A program made the translations under genes and the position numbers. Below the pieces are notes generated by a model that worked only from the letters and a program-made list of their open reading frames with translations, was not told where the DNA came from and did not search any database. From the NCBI GenBank assembly GCA_035511515.1, contig DATKFG010000149.1, forward strand, positions 1 to 51,076: 51,076 bases of DNA, in the 5' to 3' direction. Positions 7,969 to 16,453 of this stretch are shown in pieces (the stretch's first letter is position 1; each line of letters opens with the position of its first letter). Source of the DNA: VBCK01 sp035511515 (GTDB taxonomy: Bacteria > Pseudomonadota > Gammaproteobacteria > Burkholderiales > Burkholderiaceae_F).

Positions 7969-8730
7969 TCAACCGGTGCGAGCCACAACCAGATTGACGA
8001 CCTGGCCGACCCCGCCCAGCTTCAGAACGGTGGCCACTTCGTCCAGCGTGGCGCCGCTGGTCATCACGTCGTCGACGACCGCGGCGCACCGCGCCGGCAA
8101 CGGTCCGCGCAAAGCAAATGCACCCTGCACATTGGCGCGGCGCGCCCGCAGCGGCAGCGACTGCTGGGGCGGCCCGCCGCGCTTGCGAAACAACACCGCG
8201 CGCCACAGCGGCAGCGACAGCCGGCGCGCGACCACGCGGGCGATTTCGAGCGACTGATTGAAGCCGCGTTCGCGCTGGCGTCGCTCGGCGAGCGGGACTG
8301 CGAGCAGGCCATCGATCGAGGCGCCGGCGCCGATGCGCTCGGCCAGCAGGTCGCCGAATACGCGCGCCAGGTCGAGCCGTGCGCCCGATTTCAGCGCCAT
8401 CACCATGCCGTCCAGCGGAGGTGCGTAGTCGCCCAACGCGATCGTGCGGTCGAAGGCGGGCGCAGCCGCCAGGCACCGGCCGCAGCGCGGGGTCGCAGCG
8501 GCGCCCACCCCGCGCGCGGCACACACCAGGCAGCGTGCACAACCGGGATCGAGGAAATCCCGCAGGCAGCCCGCGCAGACCGGATCGCCGCGCTCGACCC
8601 GGCACACGGCACAATACGGCGCGGCCAGCCGCCTCAATCCGGCGCCGAGCCGGTGCAGCCCCCCGGCCAACGTGCCGGCGAATGCTCCGGGAAACCCCGG
8701 GCCGGAGGCGAGGCGCGGTGACCCGCTCAT
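7969..8730 (-). CDS. comF: ComF family phosphoribosyltransferase-like protein
   Basis: The ComF family combines an N-terminal zinc ribbon with a type I phosphoribosyltransferase fold. Family members matter for DNA uptake in competent species, but the reaction is unproven. Cysteine pairs appear in YCAVC, CAGC, CARCLVC and CGRC within the first hundred residues. The PRPP-loop-like VVDDVMTSGAT lies near the C-terminus, and an RGFNQSLEIA segment is typical. I chose ATG at 8730; ATG at 8742, four codons earlier, is equally possible. It is divergent from bioC, and the 61-base gap must hold both promoters. Confidence 0.9.
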   Translation of the reverse strand: MSGSPRLASGPGFPGAFAGTLAGGLHRLGAGLRRLAAPYCAVCRVERGDPVCAGCLRDFLDPGCARCLVCAARGVGAAATPRCGRCLAAAPAFDRTIALGDYAPPLDGMVMALKSGARLDLARVFGDLLAERIGAGASIDGLLAVPLAERRQRERGFNQSLEIARVVARRLSLPLWRAVLFRKRGGPPQQSLPLRARRANVQGAFALRGPLPARCAAVVDDVMTSGATLDEVATVLKLGGVGQVVNLVVARTG

Positions 8731-8747
8731 CGCACCGAGCATATACT
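8718..8747 (+). promoter_or_regulatory. candidate promoter for bioC
   Basis: TATACT at 8742-8747 with GTGACC at 8718-8723, 18 bases apart, lies 45 bases before the bioC ATG. The box is in the only AT-rich part of the comF/bioC gap. The -35 is weak, so this is a candidate only. Confidence 0.35.
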
Positions 8748-8791
8748 GGCGCGCCGCGCGCCTGCCGGCTCTGGCGCCAATCCGACTTCCG

Positions 8792-9742
8792 ATGACTCCC
8801 GAGCCCGGCAGTATCGATCGACCCGGCGCCCGGTCCGAACCCGAACGGGCGCCATTCCGCAGCACCACGGTTCAACGCCAGTTCGACCGACGTGCCGCGC
8901 GCTTCGCCGGCGCCGCGGCGATCGTGCGCGAGGTCGGTCAGCGCCTGTGCGAGCGCCTGGGGGAGATCCGGCACGATGCGGCCGTGGTGCTGGACCTCGG
9001 ATGCGGCAGCGGCGCGCTGCGCGCCGCATTGCTGAGGCGCTTCGGGCATGCCACCTGGCTGGGCGTGGACCTTTCCCGTGCGATGCTGGCTCAGGCGCGT
9101 GGCGATGCACCGGTGCCGGTGCGCTGGCTGCCGCTCGCGCTGCGACCGCGAGCGCGCTCGCTGCGGATCTGTGCCGACGCGACGCAGTTGCCCCTCGGAC
9201 CGGGTGGCGTCGATTGCGTGGTTTCGAACCTGATGCTGAACTGGCACCCGGCGCCCCACCGCGTATTTCCCGAGGTGGCGCGCGTGTTGCGCGAGGGCGG
9301 TCTGCTGCTGTTCAGCAGCCTGGGTCCGGACACGCTGCGCGAGTTGCGCGAGGCGTGCGCAGCGGCGCTTCCGCAGGCGCGGCCGATGCCGTTCGTCGAC
9401 ATGCACGACCTGGGCGACATGATGGTGGCAGCCGGATTTTCCTCGCCGGTCACCGATTCGGAGACGATACGGCTGACCTATGGATCGGCCCGGCAGTTGG
9501 TGGCCGAGGTGCGCGCCCTTGGGGGCAATCCGCGCGATGACCGTCACCGGGGGCTGCCCTCGGGCCGGCAGGCCAGGAGCCTGCTGACCGCTCTGGAGGC
9601 AAAGTGCGACGCCGACGGAAGGATCGCGCTGACGTTCGAGGTGAGCTACGGACTCGGATGGAAGGCGCCTGCGCGGGCGCCTGCGAGCGACACGACCACG
9701 ATTTCGGTCGAAGCGTTGCGCGGCCAGCTTCGTCGAAGGTGA
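8792..9742 (+). CDS. bioC: BioC-like SAM-dependent methyltransferase (malonyl-ACP O-methyltransferase)
   Basis: This is a class I methyltransferase, 316 residues, with motif I LDLGCGSGALR (67-77), motif II-like WLGVDLS, and a post-motif VSNLMLNWHPAP. The WHPAP-type segment and the location next to comF match the gene that starts biotin synthesis in many betaproteobacteria by methylating malonyl-ACP. The other biotin genes are not in the window, so BioC is favoured by context and not proven; a generic methyltransferase is the alternative. The start ATG at 8792 lacks a strong ribosome-binding site. A family A palindrome follows immediately after the stop. Confidence 0.8.
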   Translation: MTPEPGSIDRPGARSEPERAPFRSTTVQRQFDRRAARFAGAAAIVREVGQRLCERLGEIRHDAAVVLDLGCGSGALRAALLRRFGHATWLGVDLSRAMLAQARGDAPVPVRWLPLALRPRARSLRICADATQLPLGPGGVDCVVSNLMLNWHPAPHRVFPEVARVLREGGLLLFSSLGPDTLRELREACAAALPQARPMPFVDMHDLGDMMVAAGFSSPVTDSETIRLTYGSARQLVAEVRALGGNPRDDRHRGLPSGRQARSLLTALEAKCDADGRIALTFEVSYGLGWKAPARAPASDTTTISVEALRGQLRRR

Positions 9743-9751
9743 GGCGTCCAG

Positions 9752-9879
9752 CCCTCACCCCCTCCCCTCTCCCGCTGCGCGGGCGAGGGGCGATCGGGCG
9801 TCGCAGGTGCGTGGCCGCCCGCAGGGGCACCCGGTGTCGCCCCTCGCCCGCGCAGCGGGAGAGGGGAGGGGGGTGAGGG
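9752..9879. repeat. complete palindromic repeat of family A between convergent genes
   Basis: Arms of 42-43 bases at 9752-9793 and 9837-9879 are inverted copies, differing only by one extra G in a G-run. A loop of about 43 bases separates them. This is the fullest copy in the window. It fills the gap between bioC and spoVR, which converge here, and as RNA from either strand would form a very stable hairpin. It may therefore also act as a transcription barrier for both genes. Confidence 0.9.
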
Positions 9880-9882
9880 CGC

Positions 9883-11469
9883 CTAGGTGCGGTGGATCTT
9901 GAGCCGGTTGCCTTCGGGGTCGATCTCTTCCAGCACGACGTCGAACTTCCACAGTTCCTTGACGAATTTGAGGACCGCCTCGGTGGTGTCGGTTTCGAGC
10001 AGGCGGCCCCTTTCGACGCGGTGCTGCAGCAGCAGCGCGCGCTCGTTGTCGTCACCGGCACGCGCGACCACGATACTGGGGGTGTGATACTCGAGACGGT
10101 ACTGGGCCGCCAGCGCCTGCCGGAGCTTGACGTAGCCGTCCTCGTTGTGGATCGCCTGCACGTGATAGTGGCGGCGGTCGTCCTCGCCGTCGTGCAGCAG
10201 GAACAGGCGCAGATCCCGTATCACCTTCGGCGACAGGTACTGCTCGATCAGGCTGTCGTCCTTGAAGTTGGCCATCGCGAAGTAAATCGCCTCGTTCCAC
10301 GGCGTTCCCGCCAGCTGCGGGAAGCACTGCCGGTCCTCGTCGGTCGGCTGCTCGCACACGCGCCGGATGTCGCGATAGATCGCGAAGCCCAGCGCATACG
10401 GATTGATGCCGCGAAAGCCGCGCGAGTCGAACGCGGGCTGCGCCACCACGTCGCTGTGGTTGGCCAGCCACTCCAGCATGAAGCCGTCGTCGACCTCGCC
10501 GGCGTCGTACAGCTCGTGCAGCAGCGTGTAGTGCCAGAAAGTCGCCGCTCCCTCATTGGCGACCTTGGTGAGGCGCTGCGGGTAGAAATACTGGGCCACC
10601 TTGCGCACGATCCGCACCAGCTCGCGCTGCCAGGCGGCCAGCTTGGGCGCGCTCTTCTCGATGAAATACAGCAGATTTTCCTGTGGCTCGAAGATGGCCG
10701 GAATTTCCTCGCCGCTCGGCGCGGGTGCATCCAGGTGCGCGAAGTCCGGCTTGTAGTGCTGCTCGGCGAAACGCAGCCGCTCGCGCAAGCGCTCGCGCTC
10801 GCGCCGCGGCGAAAGGCGGCTGGGCCGCCGGTAGCGATCGACTCCATAAGCGGCCAGCGCGTGGCAGCTGTCCAGGATCTTCTCGACCTCGGGCCAGCCG
10901 TACCGCTCCTCGCATTCCTGCACGAAGCCGCGCGCGAATTTCAGGTAGTCCAGGATCGCATCGGGCTGCGTGAACTGGCGAAACAGGTAGTTGGACTTGA
11001 AAAACGCGTTGTGTCCGTAGCCGGCGTGCGCCATCACCAGCACCTGCAAGGCCAGCGTGTTGGTCTCCATCAGGTAGGCCAGCGAAGGATCGGTGTTGAT
11101 CACGATCTCGTAGGCCAGCCCGGACAGGCCCTTGCGGTAGCCGCGCTCCTGCGACAGCAGCTGCTTGCCGAAGCTCCAGTGCGCATAATGCACCGGCATG
11201 CCGACGGTCGAGCACAGGTCGATCATCTGGTCGGCGGTGATCAGCTCGTACTGGGTCGGAAAGGTGTCCAGTCCCAGGCGCTGGGCGTGCCGCAGCAGAG
11301 CGACATCGAACTTTTCCAGCGTGCTCAGCGTCCATTCGCTGCCGCGCGCGATCGGCTCGGCCGCGCGCGGCACGCCGGGGCGCGGCATCGGCACGCTCGG
11401 CCGCGCCAGCAGCTTGGGCCACGGACGTTCGCGTTCGCGCTCGCGCGTCGGTTCCAGTGCGTCGCTCAT
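9883..11469 (-). CDS. spoVR: SpoVR/YcgB family protein
   Basis: SpoVR-family proteins are cytoplasmic. They were first named for spore cortex formation in Bacillus, but are found in many non-sporulating bacteria, where their biochemical role is not settled. This 528-residue protein has the family's long conserved core, including WSFGKQL, AHAGYGHNAFFK, the GINPYALGF segment and HYHVQAIHNEDGYV near the C-terminus. The start ATG at 11469 lies seven bases after the stop of the vWA gene upstream, giving the conserved order prkA-yeaH-spoVR. The three genes are probably one transcript, read from the prkA side. Confidence 0.95.
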   Translation of the reverse strand: MSDALEPTRERERERPWPKLLARPSVPMPRPGVPRAAEPIARGSEWTLSTLEKFDVALLRHAQRLGLDTFPTQYELITADQMIDLCSTVGMPVHYAHWSFGKQLLSQERGYRKGLSGLAYEIVINTDPSLAYLMETNTLALQVLVMAHAGYGHNAFFKSNYLFRQFTQPDAILDYLKFARGFVQECEERYGWPEVEKILDSCHALAAYGVDRYRRPSRLSPRRERERLRERLRFAEQHYKPDFAHLDAPAPSGEEIPAIFEPQENLLYFIEKSAPKLAAWQRELVRIVRKVAQYFYPQRLTKVANEGAATFWHYTLLHELYDAGEVDDGFMLEWLANHSDVVAQPAFDSRGFRGINPYALGFAIYRDIRRVCEQPTDEDRQCFPQLAGTPWNEAIYFAMANFKDDSLIEQYLSPKVIRDLRLFLLHDGEDDRRHYHVQAIHNEDGYVKLRQALAAQYRLEYHTPSIVVARAGDDNERALLLQHRVERGRLLETDTTEAVLKFVKELWKFDVVLEEIDPEGNRLKIHRT

Positions 11470-11476
11470 ACCGGCC

Positions 11477-12763
11477 TCATGCTGCCTGCTTGCGGCTGAA
11501 CAGTTCCCGGAAGACGGGCCAGATGTCGCTGCGGCCCCGAACGCTGCGCCGGGCGAATCCGCTGTCCTCGATCGCATCGTAGCTCTGCCACAGGTCGGAA
11601 GGGCGATTGAACCAGCCGCTCGAGCTCGGAATATCGACGTACGCGAAATAGCGCACCTTCGGCAGCATCACGTCATTGACGAAGGCGGCGCTCAGGCGGC
11701 CGTCCTCGGAGGTGCAATCGCCGTCCGAGGCCTGCGCCACGTACACGTTCCAGTCGGGGCCGCCGTAGCGCGTGTCGATCACCCGGTTGGCCAGCTCCAG
11801 CGCCGGGCGCACCAGCGTGCCGCCCGTCTGCGGGTCGTTGAAGAAGCGCTGCTCGTCGACCTCTTCGGCCTGTTCGGTGTGGCGGATGAACACGACGTCC
11901 ACGCCGCCATACTTGCGCTCGAGGAACAGGTACAGCAGCACGAAAAAGCGCTTGGCCAGGTCCTTTTTGCGCTCGTCCATCGAGCCGGACACGTCCATCA
12001 GGCACAGCATCACGGCGCGCGCGGCCGGGGCCGGCCGCGGCACCCGGGCCCGGTAGCGGCGGTCGACGTCCTCCAGGAAGGGCAGCGTCTCGCGCCGCAC
12101 CCGCAGGCGCGCGATGTCCTCGTCGATCTGCGCGCGGCGGTCGGCGCCGGCCTCTTCGCGTTCGCGCTCGAGCTCCTCGATCTGATCGTCGATCGAGCCG
12201 CGCAGCGCGATCCGGCGCGCGATCGACATGCGCACCGTCAACGCCGGCAGCAGGCTCAGCGGCAGACCGTCGCGGGTATAGCCGGCACGCTGGACGCGCT
12301 CCATCGTGACCTCGCCGAACCGGGTGCGCTCCAGATTGGGCAGCTCCAGGTCGTCGAAGAACAGCGCCAGGAACTCCTCGCGCGACAGCACGAATGCGAA
12401 CGAATCGCGGCCCTCGCCCTCACCGGCTTCGTCGCCGTCGCCCTCACCGGCGCCGGCATCATCCGGCCGCGGCAGCTTGTCGCCGGGCAGGAACTCGCGA
12501 TTGCCGGGAACCACGAACTCGCGGCCGCCGGTATCGTCGTCGTGGGTCAGGTGCGGCTCGGCCAGTCCGCGGCCGGGAATCGTGATGCGGCCGCCGCGAC
12601 CGACGTCGGTGATCGAGCGCTTGGAGAACTCCTCGTCGGCCGCCCGCTTGATCTCTCCCTTGAAGCGGCGGATGAAGCGCTCGCGGTTGACCGCGCCGCG
12701 GCCCTGCGGATCGATGCGGCGGTCGACGATTCGCATGTAACGGATGCCGACCCGATCGCTCAT
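11477..12763 (-). CDS. yeaH: DUF444/YeaH-YhbH family protein with vWA domain
   Basis: This 428-residue protein has an N-terminal basic region (MRIVDRRIDPQGRG), an acidic glycine-rich linker (about 100-120), a coiled-coil helix (about 192-228) and a C-terminal von Willebrand A-like domain. That domain carries the metal-binding MIDAS motif DVSGSMDE (257-264). The family is always found beside PrkA and SpoVR and is thought to act with the kinase in stress or stationary phase; its molecular activity is unknown. It starts 23 bases after the prkA stop and runs to within seven bases of spoVR. Confidence 0.94.
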   Translation of the reverse strand: MSDRVGIRYMRIVDRRIDPQGRGAVNRERFIRRFKGEIKRAADEEFSKRSITDVGRGGRITIPGRGLAEPHLTHDDDTGGREFVVPGNREFLPGDKLPRPDDAGAGEGDGDEAGEGEGRDSFAFVLSREEFLALFFDDLELPNLERTRFGEVTMERVQRAGYTRDGLPLSLLPALTVRMSIARRIALRGSIDDQIEELEREREEAGADRRAQIDEDIARLRVRRETLPFLEDVDRRYRARVPRPAPAARAVMLCLMDVSGSMDERKKDLAKRFFVLLYLFLERKYGGVDVVFIRHTEQAEEVDEQRFFNDPQTGGTLVRPALELANRVIDTRYGGPDWNVYVAQASDGDCTSEDGRLSAAFVNDVMLPKVRYFAYVDIPSSSGWFNRPSDLWQSYDAIEDSGFARRSVRGRSDIWPVFRELFSRKQAA

Positions 12764-12786
12764 CTCATATCGGACTGATCCGGGCG

Positions 12787-14739
12787 CTAGGACTGCGCGC
12801 TTTTCTTGAAGTGCAAGTACCAGTCCACCAGGCGCCGCACCTGCTTTTCGGTGTACCCGCGCGCCACCATGCGGTCGACGAACGACCGATGGCGCTGATC
12901 GAGTTCGTCGGAGCCCTTGGCCTCGAACGAGATCACCGGCAGGATGTCCTCGGTCTTGCTGAACATCCGCTTTTCAATGACCGAGCGCAGCTTCTCGTAG
13001 CTGGTCCACTGCGGGTTCTTTCCGTGGGCACGCGCACGCAGCACGAAGTTGACCACTTCGTTGCGGAAGTCCTTCGGGTTCGAGATGCCGGCCGGCTTCT
13101 CGATCTTTTCCAGTTCCATGTTCAGCGCATCGCGCGAGTACTGCATGCCGGTGTCCGGATCGCGCCAGTCGTCGTCGAGCAGCCACTTGTCCGCGTAGGT
13201 GACGTAGCGATCGAACAGGTTCTGTCCATATTCGGAGTAGGCATCCAGGTAGCTCATCTGCAGTTCCTTCTCCAGGAACTCGGCGAAGCGCGGGATGATC
13301 CACTCCTTGATGTGCGAGCGCAGCCGGCGCTTGTACTCGTCGGGCAGGTCCTCCTTGGACAGGCGTTCCTCCAGCACCACCAGCAGATTGACCGGGTCGG
13401 CCGCGATCTCGCTCGGGTCGCGATTGAACGCCGCCGAGATCGTCTTGAAGGCCCAGCGCGTCGAAAGTCCGGAGAAGCCCTCCGCGGCACCGCCGTCGTC
13501 GCGGTATTCCTTCACGCTCTTGGAACGAGGATCCACGTCCTTCAGGTTCTCACCGTTGTAAGCGCGCAGCTTGGAATAGACCGACGAGTTCTCGGGCACG
13601 GTCAGCCGCGACAGCACGGTGAATTCGGCCAGCGTGCGCAGCGTCTGCGGTGCGCACGGGGCCTCGGCCAGCGTGGAAGCGTGCAGCATCTTGTCGTAGA
13701 TCCGGATTTCCTCGTCGGTGCGCAGGCAATACGGTACCTTGACCAGGTAGACGCGGTCGATGAAGGCTTCGTTGTCCTTGTTGTTGCGGAACTTCAACCA
13801 CTCCGCCTCGTTGCTGTGCGCCATGATGAAGCCGGTGAAGGGCATCGCCGGAAGCGCTTCGGTGCCTTTGAAGTTGCCCTCCTGCGTGGCCGTCAGAATC
13901 GGGTTCAGTACCTTCAACGGCGCCTTGAACATCTCGACGAACTCGACGCAGCGCGCCGAGCCCAGGCACAGCGCGCCCGAATAGCTGTAGGCGTCCGGGT
14001 CGTCCTGCGCGAAGCGCTCCAGCATCCGCAGATCGATCTTGCCCACCAGGCTGGAGACGTCCTGCGTGTTCTCGTCGCCGGGCTCGGTCTTCACGATGCC
14101 GATCTGGTTCAGCACCGACGGCATCACCCGGACCACGCGGAATTTGCTCAGGTCGCCGTTGTACTCGCGCAGCCGCTTCAGCGCCCAGGGGCTGGCGATC
14201 CCTGTCAGGGCGCGTCGGGGAATGCCGTACCGGTCCTCCATAATCGGGGCGTATTTGTCCCGGTCGAACAGGCACAGCGGGTTTTCCAGCAACGGCGACA
14301 CGCGACCGCTGTCGGGGTCCTTCAGCGCATAGATCGGGAACTGCTCGCACAGCTTCTTGATCTTCTCGGCCAGCGACGACTTGCCGCCGCCGACGGGGCC
14401 GAGCAGGTAGAGCACCTGTTTGCGCTCTTCCAGCCCTTGCGCCGCATGCAGGAAGTACGCATACAGCGACATCAGCGTCTCCTCCATGCCATGGAACTCG
14501 GAGAACGCGTCCCACAACTGGATCGAACGGTTCTGGAAGATGCGCGACAGCCGCGGATCCTCGGCCGTGTTCACCAGCCGGGGCTTGCCGATCGCTTCCA
14601 GGACGCATTCGTGGGCGGACGCGTAAGCCATCCGGTCGTTCTTGCAGAACCGGAGAAAGTCATCCAACCCCATTTCCTCGTCCTGTACGCGGACAAAAGA
14701 TTCCCGGTAGTCGGAGAACAAGGTGGAGGGCGAACTCAT
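12787..14739 (-). CDS. prkA: PrkA/YeaG family AAA+ serine protein kinase
   Basis: PrkA is an AAA+-type ATPase described as a serine protein kinase; in other bacteria it acts in stress, nitrogen starvation or sporulation. The 650-residue protein has its Walker A at 114-122 (GPVGGGKSS), an AAA core, and a C-terminal kinase-like half with SYLDAYSEYGQNLFDRYV. The ATG at 14739 has AGGAGG seven bases upstream; 22 more in-frame codons upstream have no such site. It is the first gene of prkA-yeaH-spoVR. I looked for a sigma-54 promoter (known for the enteric yeaGH operon) in the 360-base upstream gap and saw no convincing match. Confidence 0.95.
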   Translation of the reverse strand: MSSPSTLFSDYRESFVRVQDEEMGLDDFLRFCKNDRMAYASAHECVLEAIGKPRLVNTAEDPRLSRIFQNRSIQLWDAFSEFHGMEETLMSLYAYFLHAAQGLEERKQVLYLLGPVGGGKSSLAEKIKKLCEQFPIYALKDPDSGRVSPLLENPLCLFDRDKYAPIMEDRYGIPRRALTGIASPWALKRLREYNGDLSKFRVVRVMPSVLNQIGIVKTEPGDENTQDVSSLVGKIDLRMLERFAQDDPDAYSYSGALCLGSARCVEFVEMFKAPLKVLNPILTATQEGNFKGTEALPAMPFTGFIMAHSNEAEWLKFRNNKDNEAFIDRVYLVKVPYCLRTDEEIRIYDKMLHASTLAEAPCAPQTLRTLAEFTVLSRLTVPENSSVYSKLRAYNGENLKDVDPRSKSVKEYRDDGGAAEGFSGLSTRWAFKTISAAFNRDPSEIAADPVNLLVVLEERLSKEDLPDEYKRRLRSHIKEWIIPRFAEFLEKELQMSYLDAYSEYGQNLFDRYVTYADKWLLDDDWRDPDTGMQYSRDALNMELEKIEKPAGISNPKDFRNEVVNFVLRARAHGKNPQWTSYEKLRSVIEKRMFSKTEDILPVISFEAKGSDELDQRHRSFVDRMVARGYTEKQVRRLVDWYLHFKKSAQS

Positions 14740-15100
14740 CTGAACCTCCTGCGCGGCCCGAAACGGCCGCAACTCGAAATGCCTGACATACACTGCTGCG
14801 TCCACAAATCCGGACGAAAGTTCAATGCATCGTTTCGCAGCTCCCGCCCGAGGCGGGCACCGCTCTGTGGCTGATCCACCCGATACACGATGCGTTCAGC
14901 TTATGCCGCGGTCATCATCGCTATCGCAGCAAAAGCAGGCGATTCACAGCCCAGAGCCCCAATCCGTCGCAGCATGCTTCCTTGCCGCATTCAACGGCTC
15001 GGCGTCGGACGGGTTGACCGGCGGATGCACCATATCGTGGATGATGCATCGCAATCATCCGATTGCAAAATCATTTCGCCGCTTTTCCGGCGTTGGACCC
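14740..15100. other. divergent intergenic region prkA / SCO1
   Basis: This 361-base gap is the longest without a gene in the window and is noticeably less GC-rich than its flanks. It must contain the promoters of prkA (minus) and the SCO1 gene (plus). The only clear element I see is a short inverted repeat GCAATC-ATCC-GATTGC at 15051-15066, 34 bases before the SCO1 ATG, which could be an operator. Open frames crossing the gap have no ribosome-binding site and no recognisable product. Confidence 0.5.
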
Positions 15101-15700
15101 ATGATCCGTTTCGATCCGCAAATTTCCGGCGCCCGCGCGCTGCTGTTCCTGCTACTAGTATGCCTCGTCCTTGCCGGTTGTTCGAAGCCGCAGTTCAATA
15201 ATATCGATATCAGCGGCGCTAGCTACGCGCGCGATTTCGCGCTGACCGACGCGGCCGGCGCGCCGCGGGCCCTGGGCGACTACCGGGGCAAGGTCGTGGT
15301 GCTGTTTTTCGGCTATACGCACTGCCCTGACGTATGCCCCACAACGCTGGCGCAGCTGGCGCAGGCCAGGCGCTTGATGGGCGCCGATGCCGGACGGGTC
15401 CAGGTCCTCTTTGTGACCCTGGACCCCGACCGGGACACGCCGCAGTTGCTGACGCGCTATGTGCGGGCCTTCGATCCCAGTTTCGTCGGCCTGACGGGCA
15501 CCGAGCCGCAAATCCAGGCCGCCGCGCGCGAATTCAAGGTCTTTTTCCAGAAAGTCGCCGGCCCGGAGGCGGATTCCTACACGCTCGACCATTCCTCGGG
15601 CAGCTTCGTGTTCGATTCGCAGGGGCACGTCCGCCTTTATCTGCGGGACGGAGCCCCGGCGGATCAGATCGCGCCCGATTTGAAGCGTCTGCTCGGTTAG
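15101..15700 (+). CDS. SCO1/SenC family copper chaperone lipoprotein
   Basis: SCO proteins are thioredoxin-fold copper chaperones that help assemble the CuA centre of cytochrome c oxidase, and some act as thiol reductases. The 199-residue product has a lipoprotein signal ending in the lipobox LAGC (Cys27). The copper-binding CPDVC has Cys75 and Cys79, and the third ligand is His164 in YTLDHSSGS. The surrounding FFGYTHCPDVCPTTLA and VTLDPDRDTP are family hallmarks. The start at 15101 places the basic n-region correctly. No oxidase genes lie nearby. It converges with the following gene, 15 bases away. Confidence 0.94.
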   Translation: MIRFDPQISGARALLFLLLVCLVLAGCSKPQFNNIDISGASYARDFALTDAAGAPRALGDYRGKVVVLFFGYTHCPDVCPTTLAQLAQARRLMGADAGRVQVLFVTLDPDRDTPQLLTRYVRAFDPSFVGLTGTEPQIQAAAREFKVFFQKVAGPEADSYTLDHSSGSFVFDSQGHVRLYLRDGAPADQIAPDLKRLLG

Positions 15701-15715
15701 AACGAAGCGGGCCGG

Positions 15716-16306
15716 TCAGCGCACAAAATCGCCGGTTTCGGCGTTGACGGCGGTGGCGCTGCCGATCGCGAAGGCGCCGGCCTCGGCCGGACCGATGCCG
15801 AAGGCTTCACGGGCCGCCGCTGTCAGGTCGAGCTCGAAGCCGATCAACACACTGGCCGCCGCACCGTCATAGCGCTCGCGGTCGTAACGCGCCTGGTCCG
15901 GGTCCAGCACCGCGTGAGGCAGAAACGGATCGAACACGACCAGCGCCCCCACGGTGCACCGCAGCTTCAGCCCCACGCCCGCGAACACGATGTCCCGCGC
16001 CGGGCCCGCCAGGCACCAGGCACCGAACAGCACGTCCTCGTAATGCGCATCGGTGTGAAAGGCGGCTCCGCGGCAGCCGTACCACTCCAGCTTCGGCCGC
16101 ACAGCGGCCGCCAGCGCCTCGGGCAGGCACCCGTTCAGCACCCGTTGGCCGTGTTCATCCTCGAAGCGGCCCATTTCGTGGACCCGGCCCGGGGTGGGCG
16201 GCACCATCCCGGCCAGATGCGCTGCGCGCTGCTGCAGAGGCGCCGGGGCCACTGCCCAACCGTGCCAGATGCGCCGCGCGACTCCCCTGGCCGCCCCTGC
16301 CGACAT
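15716..16306 (-). CDS. hypothetical protein with HxD...H motif, possible Fe(II)/2-oxoglutarate oxygenase-like fold
   Basis: About 196 residues. The C-terminal half contains HTDAHYEDVLFG (His84, Asp86) and, some 45 residues on, PFLPHAVL (His131). This HxD...H spacing and the small beta-rich region between them resemble the double-stranded beta-helix of Fe(II)/2-oxoglutarate oxygenases, but I do not see the downstream arginine with certainty. The assignment is therefore tentative. The start is uncertain: ATG at 16306 has no good ribosome-binding site, and a TTG at 16348 would lie in the rpoH terminator. The gene follows rpoH on the same strand, after that terminator. Confidence 0.55.
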   Translation of the reverse strand: MSAGAARGVARRIWHGWAVAPAPLQQRAAHLAGMVPPTPGRVHEMGRFEDEHGQRVLNGCLPEALAAAVRPKLEWYGCRGAAFHTDAHYEDVLFGAWCLAGPARDIVFAGVGLKLRCTVGALVVFDPFLPHAVLDPDQARYDRERYDGAAASVLIGFELDLTAAAREAFGIGPAEAGAFAIGSATAVNAETGDFVR

Positions 16307-16346
16307 CGGCCAAGGGCCGGGCTGGCCGACGAAGCGTCCGTGGCTC

Positions 16347-16373
16347 AAAAAAAATGCCCCGCGTGAGCGGGGC
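16347..16373 (-). terminator. rho-independent terminator of rpoH
   Basis: A GCCCCGC/GCGGGGC stem (16356-16373) with a four-base loop is followed, on the minus strand, by a run of eight T (16347-16354). It lies 80 bases past the rpoH stop. This is the clearest intrinsic terminator in the window. Confidence 0.9.
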
Positions 16374-16380
16374 AAACAAT

Positions 16381-16417
16381 CCGCCTCTTCGGAGGAGAGG
16401 GGGAGGAGGAGAGGCGG
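16381..16417 (-). other. stem-loop in the rpoH 3' untranslated region
   Basis: Inverted arms CCGCCTCT (16381-16388) and AGAGGCGG (16410-16417) enclose a strongly purine/pyrimidine-biased loop. The element lies between the rpoH stop and its terminator. It may stabilise the 3' end of the messenger RNA; no function is demonstrated. Confidence 0.5.
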
Positions 16418-16453
16418 ACGATCCCAACACCAAACCGGTAAAGACGCGCGGGC

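Noticed and set aside
9752..9879. Possible CRISPR unit or insertion-sequence end
   Set aside because: There is a single inverted repeat with no spacer array, and no transposase gene or target duplication.
14825..15100. Upstream extension of the SCO1 gene from 14825
   Set aside because: The extension would place about 90 unrelated residues before the lipoprotein signal, which must be N-terminal.
16381..16417. Second intrinsic terminator after rpoH
   Set aside because: A stem is present but there is no T-run; the adjacent hairpin at 16356-16373 has the T-run and is the terminator.
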